Part shown: piece by piece, positions 54,698 through 62,394 of the stretch | Layout: every line of letters begins with the position of its first letter | Numbering within the stretch: the first letter of the stretch is position 1 | Assembly (NCBI RefSeq): GCF_918741295.1 | Contig: NZ_CAKKNB010000001.1 | Span: forward strand, 310,001 to 374,000 | Reading direction: 5' to 3' | DNA from: Aquabacterium sp. CECT 9606 | GTDB taxonomy: Bacteria > Pseudomonadota > Gammaproteobacteria > Burkholderiales > Burkholderiaceae_C | DNA length: 64,000 nucleotides | Program-made: the position numbers and the translations under genes | Notes under the pieces: generated by a model | The model's input: the letters and a program-made list of their open reading frames with translations, nothing else | What the model was told of the DNA's origin: nothing | Database searches by the model: none

Positions 54698-55591
54698 ATG
54701 AGCATCTTGATCAACAAAGACACCAAAGTCATCACGCAAGGCATCACCGGCAAGACCGGCCAGTTCCACACCCGTGGTTGCCGTGACTACGCCAATGGCA
54801 AGAATTGCTTCGTGGCGGGCGTCAACCCCAAGAAGGCCGGCGAAGATTTCGAAGGCATCCCCATCCACGCCACGGTGAAAGACGCCAAGGCCGCCACCGG
54901 CGCCACCGTCTCGGTCATCTACGTGCCGCCACCTGGCGCCGCCGCTGCCATCTGGGAAGCGGTCGAAGCCGACCTGGACCTGGCCATCTGCATCACCGAA
55001 GGCATCCCTGTGCGGGACATGCTGGAAGTGCGGAACAAGATGAAGGCCAAGGAAGCCGCCGGTGGCAAGAAGACATTGCTGCTGGGCCCCAACTGCCCCG
55101 GTTTGATCACGCCTGAAGAAATCAAGATCGGCATCATGCCCGGCCACATCCACCGCAAAGGCCGCATCGGCGTGGTCAGCCGCTCTGGCACGCTCACCTA
55201 TGAAGCGGTTGCACAGTTGACCGAGCTGGGCCTCGGCCAATCCAGCGCGGTGGGCATTGGGGGCGACCCCATCAACGGTCTCAAGCACATCGACGTCATG
55301 CGCCTGTTCAACGACGACCCGGACACCGACGCCGTCATCATGATTGGCGAAATCGGGGGGCCTGACGAGGCCGAGGCCGCGCGCTGGTGCAAAGCCAACA
55401 TGAAAAAGCCCATTGTGGGCTTCATTGCTGGCGTGACCGCGCCGGCTGGCAAGCGCATGGGGCATGCGGGCGCGCTCATCAGTGGTGGCGCGGACACGGC
55501 CGATGCCAAGCTGGCCATCATGGAAGAGTGCGGCTTCACCGTCACCCGCAACCCATCTGAAATGGCCAAGCTGCTCAAGAACCTGTTGTGA
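54698..55591 (+). CDS. sucD: Succinate-CoA ligase, alpha subunit
   Basis: This 297-aa CoA-binding subunit carries the phosphorylated histidine: the block [18 protein letters not shown] includes the active His. Also seen are [57 protein letters not shown] and [14 protein letters not shown]. It forms the enzyme with SucC. A terminator lies 35 nt downstream. Confidence 0.98.
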   Translation: MSILINKDTKVITQGITGKTGQFHTRGCRDYANGKNCFVAGVNPKKAGEDFEGIPIHATVKDAKAATGATVSVIYVPPPGAAAAIWEAVEADLDLAICITEGIPVRDMLEVRNKMKAKEAAGGKKTLLLGPNCPGLITPEEIKIGIMPGHIHRKGRIGVVSRSGTLTYEAVAQLTELGLGQSSAVGIGGDPINGLKHIDVMRLFNDDPDTDAVIMIGEIGGPDEAEAARWCKANMKKPIVGFIAGVTAPAGKRMGHAGALISGGADTADAKLAIMEECGFTVTRNPSEMAKLLKNLL

Positions 55592-55625
55592 TCCAGCGCC
55601 GGTTGTTCGTGCTTTCTCACCCAGC

Positions 55626-55656
55626 ATCAGCCCCTACACTCGGGGCTGATTTCATT
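55626..55656 (+). terminator. Intrinsic terminator of sucCD
   Basis: ATCAGCCCC (55626-55634), seven-base loop, GGGGCTGAT (55642-55650), then TTCATT. It lies between sucD and the TerC gene. The T-run is weak. Confidence 0.65.
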
Positions 55657-55667
55657 GGTAGAAAGAC

Positions 55668-56357
55668 ATGGAAGCATTCCTGACGCCCGAATTCTGGCTT
55701 GCCGTGGGCCAGATCGTGATGATCGACATTTTGCTGGGGGGGGACAACGCCGTGGTCATTGCCCTGGCTTGCCGCAACCTTCCCACGGAATTGCGCCGCA
55801 AAGGCATCTTGTGGGGCACCGCTGGTGCCATCGTCCTGCGCGTGATCCTGATCTTTTTCGCAATGTCCCTGCTGGCCTTGCCCTACCTCAAACTGGTCGG
55901 GGCGGCCCTGTTGCTGTGGATTGGCGTGAAACTACTCATGCCCGATGATGACGGTCATGACAACATTCAGGCCAGTGACAAATTGTTGGGGGCCATCAAA
56001 ACGATCATCGTGGCAGACTTTGTCATGAGCGTCGACAACGTCATCGGCATCGCGGGTGCAGCCCAGGGCGCGGGCCACGAAGGGCATCAGATGCCGCTGG
56101 TGATTTTTGGCTTGCTGGTCAGCATTCCCATCATTGTGTGGGGCAGTACCTTGGTGCTCAAACTCATGGACCGGTTTCCCCTCATCATCACCGTGGGCGG
56201 CATGCTGTTGGGCTGGATTGCCGGCACCCTGGCCATTGGCGATCCCGCCCTCAAGGCCTACGCGCTCGACACCGACATGAACCGCTATGCCGCGGGCGTG
56301 GCGGGTGCCCTGCTGGTGCTGGGGTTGGGCACCTTGTTGTCCAGAAAAAAAAGCTGA
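55668..56357 (+). CDS. TerC family integral membrane protein
   Basis: This 229-aa protein has about seven membrane helices and the TerC signature acids: MIDILLGGDNAVVIALACRNL and FVMSVDNVIGIAGAA. Short TerC proteins such as YjbE/Alx type are linked to manganese export and metal handling. It is probably the first gene of an operon with the kinase, which starts 24 nt later. Confidence 0.9.
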   Translation: MEAFLTPEFWLAVGQIVMIDILLGGDNAVVIALACRNLPTELRRKGILWGTAGAIVLRVILIFFAMSLLALPYLKLVGAALLLWIGVKLLMPDDDGHDNIQASDKLLGAIKTIIVADFVMSVDNVIGIAGAAQGAGHEGHQMPLVIFGLLVSIPIIVWGSTLVLKLMDRFPLIITVGGMLLGWIAGTLAIGDPALKAYALDTDMNRYAAGVAGALLVLGLGTLLSRKKS

Positions 56358-56381
56358 CCCAGCCCGAGGTCCAAGCCCAGC

Positions 56382-58025
56382 ATGACACCTGACATCAACC
56401 TGATCGCGCCTTTGTTGATCCTGATTTTGCTGGTGGTGGCTGCGGCACTGGTGGTTTGGCTGTTGCGCCAGAACCGCCGTAACTCCTCTGCTCGCTCCAC
56501 CTTCGGGCCCAGCACCCAGCAAGGTGGAAGGCACAGCCGATCGGGCGCGAACACACGGCCGCGCCGCCGCTCGTCCATGCTCACCGAAGCCGAGCGCGAA
56601 AAGGCCATTGCCCGCATCCGCTTGAAGGCTGGGGCGGACGCGGGCCCAGAAACAGTGCTGTCTTACCTCCATTCGGCCGAAGACAGTCTGCCGCCCTCTG
56701 ACTTTGATTCCGCCTTGCCGTCTCAGATGGGTACGCCGGATTTTTCACAAACCACCCGCCCGCAGACCTGGCAGCGCAGTGCGGCGGACACGCTGGCCAA
56801 GCCACCGCCTGCGGTTCGCCAGAATGCGGCAAACGCGCCGGAGCCCGCCGAAGGCATGCAGCGCGTCGCGCACGCGCTCAATGCCTTGAAAGAAGGCCCG
56901 GCCGACCAGGCCTGGAACTCGCTCAAGGCGTTTCGCCCGGAACCTGGGCAGCGCGAGGCCTGTCTTGAAACCCTGGAAGGCATCGCGCTGGCTTTTGAGC
57001 GCGACCAGCGTTACCACAGTGCCCGGGACGTCTACGAGCACATGGCCGACATCGACCCTGAGTGGCGTCAGGTCAAATTGCGTTTGATGCGAGCCCGGGG
57101 CCTGGCCCAGGCGGCGGCCAGCAACACCTGGGGCACCGTGCCGTCGCGGCCCATGCCCGAGGAAAGCAAGCGCCAACTCGGCAAATACGTGGTCGAAAAA
57201 GAGATCGGTCGGGGCGCCATGGGCGCGGTCTACCTGGGCTACGACCCGGTCAAGGACCACAAAGTCGCCCTGAAAACCATGGCCCTGGCGCGTGAATTCC
57301 AGGGCGACGAGCTGGCCGATGCCCGCGCTCGGTTCCTGCGCGAAGCTGAAATGGCCGGCCGCCTGGACCATCCCGACATCGTCAGCATCATTGGCGCGGG
57401 TGAAACCGATGGCTTGGCCTTCATCGCCATGGAACTGGTTGAAGGCGTGGACCTGAGCCAATACGCACATCCCACCAAATTGCTGCCGTTGGCACAACTG
57501 CTGCCCATCATGGCCCGCGTGGCCGACGCCCTGGCCTACGCCCACACGCGCGGCGTCACCCACCGCGACATCAAGCCCGCCAACATCATGGTGGACCTGG
57601 CCTCGGGCAGTGTCAAAGTGATGGACTTCGGCGTGGCACGCGTGGCCGACGCAGCGCGGACACGCACGGGCGTTGTGCTGGGCACGCCCACGTTCATGTC
57701 GCCCGAGCAGTTGTCTGGCCAAACGCTGGATGGCCGCACCGACCTGTACTCACTGGGTGTCAGCCTCTTCCAGCTGTTAACCGGCTACCTGCCTTACCGC
57801 AACGACTCCATGGCCCAGTTGATGCGAGCGATTGCCCAGGAAGAAGTGCCCAATGTCTGTGATCTGCGTGATGATTTGCCCCGTCCCTTGGGCGACATCG
57901 TCGCGTTGGCGCTACAAAAGCATCCAAACACCCGCTATGCCAATGGCCAACAAATGGCCGAGGATCTGAGGGCCGTGGCGCAAGCCGTGTGGTCCACATC
58001 CAACGTTGACATCGAACTGGGCTGA
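56382..58025 (+). CDS. Serine/threonine protein kinase (membrane anchored)
   Basis: This is a 547-aa Hanks-type kinase. A transmembrane helix lies near the N terminus (LLILILLVVAAALVVWLL, residues 11-28), then an Arg/Pro/Ser-rich linker and a helical TPR-like segment (160-235). The kinase domain runs from about 266: GRGAMGAVYLG, Lys298 in VALK, catalytic HRDIKPAN (Asp396), DFG at 415-417, and an activation loop TRTGVVLGTPTFMSPEQ. All catalytic residues are present. It is followed by its likely phosphatase 26 nt later, and by an FHA protein that could be a substrate. Confidence 0.94.
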   Translation: MTPDINLIAPLLILILLVVAAALVVWLLRQNRRNSSARSTFGPSTQQGGRHSRSGANTRPRRRSSMLTEAEREKAIARIRLKAGADAGPETVLSYLHSAEDSLPPSDFDSALPSQMGTPDFSQTTRPQTWQRSAADTLAKPPPAVRQNAANAPEPAEGMQRVAHALNALKEGPADQAWNSLKAFRPEPGQREACLETLEGIALAFERDQRYHSARDVYEHMADIDPEWRQVKLRLMRARGLAQAAASNTWGTVPSRPMPEESKRQLGKYVVEKEIGRGAMGAVYLGYDPVKDHKVALKTMALAREFQGDELADARARFLREAEMAGRLDHPDIVSIIGAGETDGLAFIAMELVEGVDLSQYAHPTKLLPLAQLLPIMARVADALAYAHTRGVTHRDIKPANIMVDLASGSVKVMDFGVARVADAARTRTGVVLGTPTFMSPEQLSGQTLDGRTDLYSLGVSLFQLLTGYLPYRNDSMAQLMRAIAQEEVPNVCDLRDDLPRPLGDIVALALQKHPNTRYANGQQMAEDLRAVAQAVWSTSNVDIELG

Positions 58026-58051
58026 GTAACAAATCAAGCGACAATTGCACC

Positions 58052-58852
58052 ATGGAGTTTGAGTTTTTCAGTCAGACCGACACCGGCCGTGTGCGAACGA
58101 ACAATGAAGATTCGATCGCCATCGACGAGTCCTGCACCGTGGCCGTGCTGGCCGACGGCATGGGCGGCTACAACGCGGGCGAAGTCGCCAGCGGCATGGC
58201 CTGCGATTTCATCAAGGCCGAACTGGGGCGCTGGCTGACCGAAGCCGCGCCCGGTGCGAGCGACGGCGACGTCAAGCGCGCCATGGACATTTGCGTCGAC
58301 AACGCCAACCGCGCCATCTTCAACGCCGCCAACTCCAACCCGACTTATGCCGGCATGGGCACCACTTTGGTTGTCTCGGTTTTCCGGTCAGGACGCGCTT
58401 TGGTCGGGCACATCGGGGATTCGCGTGCCTACCGCTTGCGCAACGGCGTGCTGCAGCAAATCACCAAAGACCATTCCCTGCTGCAAGAGCAGATTGATGC
58501 CGGCATCATCACGCCCGAGCAAGCGGCTTTTTCTTCCAACAAGAACCTGGTCACGCGCGCTTTGGGCGTGGAAGACCTCGTTTTGATGGAAACCCACCTG
58601 CACGAAGTCCAATCCGGGGATATTTTCCTGATGTGTTCGGACGGTTTGTCTGACATGCTGACCGATGCGCACATTGCACAGGTCATGAACAGTCAAACTA
58701 ATTTGCCAGACATGGGTTCGGCCCTTATTTCTGCCGCCAACGATGTGGGTGGCCGGGATAATATCGCTGTTGTCCTGGTTCGGGCACAAGGTGTGGCCGA
58801 ACCTCAGCCCAAGTCCTGGTGGCCCTTCAAGCGCCTGGGGGGCGCATCTTGA
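58052..58852 (+). CDS. PP2C-type protein phosphatase
   Basis: This 266-aa metal-dependent serine/threonine phosphatase (Stp/PppA type) should reverse the action of the upstream kinase. Motifs: TGRVRTNNEDSIAID, VLADGMGGYNAGEVASG with both metal acids, MGTTLVVSVF, GHIGDSRAYRLRNG, TRALGVED, FLMCSDGLSDML and GRDNIAVVLV. It is complete. The FHA gene starts 35 nt later. Confidence 0.95.
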   Translation: MEFEFFSQTDTGRVRTNNEDSIAIDESCTVAVLADGMGGYNAGEVASGMACDFIKAELGRWLTEAAPGASDGDVKRAMDICVDNANRAIFNAANSNPTYAGMGTTLVVSVFRSGRALVGHIGDSRAYRLRNGVLQQITKDHSLLQEQIDAGIITPEQAAFSSNKNLVTRALGVEDLVLMETHLHEVQSGDIFLMCSDGLSDMLTDAHIAQVMNSQTNLPDMGSALISAANDVGGRDNIAVVLVRAQGVAEPQPKSWWPFKRLGGAS

Positions 58853-58887
58853 ACACTAATTAGTAGATCCAATCCGAGAGGTTCCGC

Positions 58888-59646
58888 ATGGGAAAACTGG
58901 TCGTCTCGCTAGACGGCGTGGTCATCAAGGAGGTCCAGATCACCAAGGACAAGACCTCCCTGGGCCGCCGCCCGTACAACGACATCGTCATCGACAACCT
59001 GGCGGTGAGCGGCGAGCATGCGGTGATGCAACTGGTGGGCACCGATGTGTTCATCGAAGACCTCAACAGCACCAACGGCACCTACATCAACGGCAAGGCG
59101 GTCAAGAAGCAACTGCTGCAGCACAACGACACCGTTGAAATCGGCAAGTACAAGATCAAGTTCCTGGCCGAAGAGGGCAACGACTACGAAAAGACCATGA
59201 TCATGCGACCCGGTAGTGGCGGGTTCAGCAACATGGGCAACTCGGCGCCCGCGGCATCGACCCTGTCGCCCACGACCGTAGCCGAGCGTGCAGCGCAGGG
59301 GCCATTGACGGCGCCCGGCGGCTTGTTCACCTCTTCTGGCACTTCTCCGCTTTCCAACACCAGTTTCGGTGGTTTGCCCCCTCAAGCGCCCGCCTTGATC
59401 AAGGTGCTCAATGGCGCAGCCGCGGGCCGTGAAGTGGCCCTGAGCAAAGTGGTGACGACCGTGGGCAAGCCCGGCGTGCAGGTGGCCTCGCTCACCAAGC
59501 GGCCTGGCGGTTATGTGTTCGCCCACGTCGAAGGCTCGGCCCGTCCGACCGTCAATGGCGCACCCGTGGGTGGCGAGCCGGTTCACCTCAAGAGCGGCGA
59601 CGTGATCGAGTTGGCGGGCACCCAGATGCAATTCGTGCAAGGCTGA
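58888..59646 (+). CDS. FHA-domain protein
   Basis: This 252-aa protein has a canonical N-terminal FHA domain: SLGRRPYNDIVIDNLAVSGE and STNGTYINGK, which read phosphothreonine. A flexible middle includes DYEKTMIMRPG, whose Thr is a likely kinase target. The C-terminal 80 residues resemble a second, degenerate FHA fold (GREVALSKVVTTVGKPGVQV, VHLKSGDVIELAGTQMQF). It is the probable adapter of the kinase/phosphatase pair. The phosphodiesterase gene begins 15 nt later. Confidence 0.92.
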   Translation: MGKLVVSLDGVVIKEVQITKDKTSLGRRPYNDIVIDNLAVSGEHAVMQLVGTDVFIEDLNSTNGTYINGKAVKKQLLQHNDTVEIGKYKIKFLAEEGNDYEKTMIMRPGSGGFSNMGNSAPAASTLSPTTVAERAAQGPLTAPGGLFTSSGTSPLSNTSFGGLPPQAPALIKVLNGAAAGREVALSKVVTTVGKPGVQVASLTKRPGGYVFAHVEGSARPTVNGAPVGGEPVHLKSGDVIELAGTQMQFVQG

Positions 59647-59661
59647 GGCCGGGGCGCCCCG

Positions 59662-60477
59662 ATGATCCGCGTCCTGGGTTGTTCAGGGTCCATCGCGGCG
59701 CGCTGCCACACCACGGCTTTCTTGCTGGATGACGACATCCTGATCGATGCCGGCAGTGGTGTGGGTGAAATGCGGCTGGATGAGTTGGCCCGCATTGACC
59801 ACATTCTGATCAGCCACAGTCATCTGGATCATGTGCTGAGCATCCCATTGCTGGCGGACAGTGTGATTCGCTTGCGGCAGGGGCCGGGTGGATTGAGTGA
59901 GCTTCGGCCTATCCATGTTCACGCTTTGCCGGAGACTTTGGAAGCCCTTCGGACGCACATTTTCAATGGTGTGATCTGGCCTGATTTCACCCGTCTGCCC
60001 AGCGCGGCCTATCCCATCCTGGTGTTTCATCCCTTTGCGGTGGGTGAGCAGCTGACATTTCCTGCCAAAGGCGGCCTGGGGGCTGATCGACGTGTTCACG
60101 TGCTGCCTGCTGCGCACACGGTACCCGGGGTGGGATTTGGATTGGAGACGCCTCAAGGCTGGTGGGTTTTCAGTGGCGACACGGGGCCTAATCCGGCACT
60201 TTGGAAAGCGTTGGAGGGACGTCGCATCGCCCAATTGGTGATTGAGACCGCCTTTGGCAACGAGGAAGCGCATTTGGCGAGCATCAGTGGGCATTTGTCG
60301 CCGCAGAGCTTGGCGCATGAGTTGACTCAGCTGGATGGCGAGGTGAGTGTGTATATCACTCATCCCAAACCGGGTGAGGTGCCGGCGGTGCTGGCCCAGA
60401 TCAGGGCGTTGGAGAGCAGGCATCGGATTGAGCCTTTGCGTGAAGGGCAGCGTTTCAATGCCCCAGTCGAAGGGTGA
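59662..60477 (+). CDS. Metallo-beta-lactamase-fold protein, cyclic-nucleotide phosphodiesterase-like
   Basis: This 271-aa protein of the metal-dependent class II phosphodiesterase-like group begins with MIRVLGCSGSIAARCHTTAFLL. It carries the metal motif HSHLDHV, then AAHTVPGVGFG, FSGDTGPNPALW, VIETAFGNEEAHLA, and THPKPGE. Class II cAMP phosphodiesterases have this layout, but the substrate is not proven. It is last in the kinase operon. Confidence 0.82.
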   Translation: MIRVLGCSGSIAARCHTTAFLLDDDILIDAGSGVGEMRLDELARIDHILISHSHLDHVLSIPLLADSVIRLRQGPGGLSELRPIHVHALPETLEALRTHIFNGVIWPDFTRLPSAAYPILVFHPFAVGEQLTFPAKGGLGADRRVHVLPAAHTVPGVGFGLETPQGWWVFSGDTGPNPALWKALEGRRIAQLVIETAFGNEEAHLASISGHLSPQSLAHELTQLDGEVSVYITHPKPGEVPAVLAQIRALESRHRIEPLREGQRFNAPVEG

Positions 60478-60614
60478 CCATTTTTGTCACTGGTTCTGGC
60501 TAGGTGACCAAACAGGGCTTTGCTACTGGCGGTAATGTGACTAAATAAGTTGCTGCAAAGACTGTGATTAGGGGTAAACGCGGTAAAAGTCACAGCATTT
60601 CCATGGATCTCGAT

Positions 60615-60630
60615 TGGCATGGCAACTGCG
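60615..60630 (+). promoter_or_regulatory. Sigma54-like promoter upstream of the pilin gene
   Basis: TGGCATGGCAACTGCG has GG and GC ten bases apart and matches TGGCAC-N5-TTGCW at most positions. It lies 79 bp before the pilin start. Pilin genes in related bacteria are often sigma54-dependent through PilR. It is not proven by sequence alone. Confidence 0.5.
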
Positions 60631-60708
60631 TAATAGAACTCACGCCCAGGCAAGCTGGGCCAGCAGTGACTAAATTTTCGCAGCGGGCTGAGCCCAAGGA
60701 GATTGACC

Positions 60709-61185
60709 ATGAAGACGATTCAACGAGTGCAAATGAATGTTCAAAAGGGTTTCACCCTGATTGAATTGATGATTGTGGTGGCAATTATTGGTATTTTGGC
60801 AGCCATTGCCATTCCCCAATACCAAGACTACATTACCCGCGCAAAATACCAGGATGGCGTGACCTCACTGGAATCGACCAAGACCGAAACTGCCTTGTGC
60901 ATTCAGAACTCCAGCGGTGATCCAACTCAGTGCGACAGCAATGCGGAATTGGGCAGCGCCTTCACGATGCCAACGTCTGCCGCGGCTGGCGAAATCACGC
61001 TGGGTCGCGGCACATTCACGGCTGGCACAGGCGGTGTGGGCGGTACTGCAGTCTTCACGGTTGTCGGCAGTGCCAAGCTTGGCTCGTGCACGGTGACCGC
61101 AACCGGCACTGTGACGTCCACCAATATCAATTGGAATTATGTGACGTCAGGCACAAACTGCACTAAGGCCAAGACTGGCTATTAA
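60709..61185 (+). CDS. pilA: Type IV pilin (major pilin-like)
   Basis: This 158-aa prepilin has a 14-residue basic leader ending in KG, followed by mature [20 protein letters not shown] with Glu5 for assembly and the N-methylated Phe. It contains the conserved [13 protein letters not shown] helix and four cysteines (two pairs: ALC, TQC and SC, NC) for disulfide loops. AAGGAG is 7 nt upstream of ATG 60709; the track-independent start at 60703 is not favoured. Type IV pili serve twitching, DNA uptake and adhesion. Glycosyltransferase-type genes follow directly, after a strong hairpin. Confidence 0.95.
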   Translation: MKTIQRVQMNVQKGFTLIELMIVVAIIGILAAIAIPQYQDYITRAKYQDGVTSLESTKTETALCIQNSSGDPTQCDSNAELGSAFTMPTSAAAGEITLGRGTFTAGTGGVGGTAVFTVVGSAKLGSCTVTATGTVTSTNINWNYVTSGTNCTKAKTGY

Positions 61186-61200
61186 TCCATTCATGGATGC

Positions 61201-61231
61201 AGCAAAAGGGGCCGTGAGGCCCCTTTTGCTT
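61201..61231 (+). terminator. Hairpin after the pilin gene
   Basis: AGCAAAAGGGGCC (61201-61213), loop GTGA, GGCCCCTTTTGCT (61218-61230) is a perfect 13-bp stem. The T-run is inside the stem, so it may be an attenuator or mRNA stabiliser as well as a terminator. The next gene's AAGGAG follows within 10 nt. Confidence 0.75.
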
Positions 61232-61242
61232 AAGGAGAAGCC

Positions 61243-62388
61243 ATGGAGTTGACCATATTGATGCCGTGCTTGAACGAAGCGCGCACATTGCCCCGTTGCA
61301 TCAGCGAAGCTCAGATTTTTTTAGAAACGCATGCTTTGGCAGGTGAGGTTCTCATTGCTGACAATGGCTCGACCGACGGCTCCGTCCAGATGGCAGAGGA
61401 TCTGGGTGCCAGGGTCGTGCACGTTTCTGAGAGGGGTTATGGCGCTGCGCTCAAATCTGGCATTGCTTCTGCTCGGGGCAAGTATGTGATCTTTGGTGAC
61501 TCCGACGAGAGTTATGATTTTTCTCGCTTGGAGACTTTCCTAGCAGAACTCAGGTCGGGGGCTTCGCTGGTGGTCGGTAACCGATTCAAGGGAGGCATAG
61601 AAAAAGGTGCCATGCCTTTTTTGCACCGGTATTTGGGCAATCCCGTTTTGTCGTTCATTGGTCGGCGTTTGTTCAATGCGTCCATTGGTGATTTTCATTG
61701 TGGGTTGCGCGGTTTTGACAAGAAAAGCATCTTGGATTTGAATTTAAAAACAACCGGAATGGAGTTCGCCAGCGAAATCATCATCCGCGCGGTTTTATCA
61801 AATTTGAAAGTAACCGAGGTGCCCACGGTGCTCCGACGGGATGGGCGTGATCGCCCACCTCATTTAAAAACCTGGACGGATGGTTGGCGACACCTCATAT
61901 ACATGCTTCTGCATTCACCTCAGATCCTCTTTGTGATGCCAGGCTCAATGTTATTTGGTGTAAGTTTGCTTGCTTCAATCACGCTGTCAACTGGGCCCCA
62001 AGCCTTTGGGTCGGTCGTTTTTGATATTCATTCATTGCTTTTCTCGGCTGCTGCTGCTGTGGCTGGCATCCAATTGATCTTTGTCGGTCTACTCATGCAG
62101 TTGGCGGGGGTGAAATTTGATCTGTGGCCCCCTGGAAAATTAACATCATTCATTGAAGCAAAATTCCGCTTGGAGTGGGGCCTGATGGTCGGTGCAGGGG
62201 GCGTTATTGTGGCATTGCTGCTGGCGAGCAAGTCGCTTTCATATTGGCATGCCAGCCACTACGCTGCAATTAATCCATCCGTCGCAATGCGCATGGCCGT
62301 TCCAGCCGTCATGGTGGGTTTGGGGGGGCTTCAGACCATGATGTTCTCCATGGCCGTTGCTTTTATCATCTCAACCAAGAAGAAATAA
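61243..62388 (+). CDS. Family 2 glycosyltransferase, membrane bound
   Basis: This 381-aa enzyme begins with a GT-A catalytic domain: ILMPCLNEARTLPRCI, EVLIADNGSTDGS, GYGAALKSGI, YVIFGDSDESYDFS with the DxD-like acids, and FHCGLRGFDKKSI. Three to four membrane helices follow (for example LFVMPGSMLFGVSLLASITL). This resembles polyprenyl-phosphate hexosyl transferases of the DPM1/ArnC type. It probably loads a sugar onto a lipid carrier. AAGGAG precedes ATG 61243. Base use is more AT-rich than the core. The next gene starts 7 nt later. Confidence 0.9.
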   Translation: MELTILMPCLNEARTLPRCISEAQIFLETHALAGEVLIADNGSTDGSVQMAEDLGARVVHVSERGYGAALKSGIASARGKYVIFGDSDESYDFSRLETFLAELRSGASLVVGNRFKGGIEKGAMPFLHRYLGNPVLSFIGRRLFNASIGDFHCGLRGFDKKSILDLNLKTTGMEFASEIIIRAVLSNLKVTEVPTVLRRDGRDRPPHLKTWTDGWRHLIYMLLHSPQILFVMPGSMLFGVSLLASITLSTGPQAFGSVVFDIHSLLFSAAAAVAGIQLIFVGLLMQLAGVKFDLWPPGKLTSFIEAKFRLEWGLMVGAGGVIVALLLASKSLSYWHASHYAAINPSVAMRMAVPAVMVGLGGLQTMMFSMAVAFIISTKKK

Positions 62389-62394
62389 TCGGAG

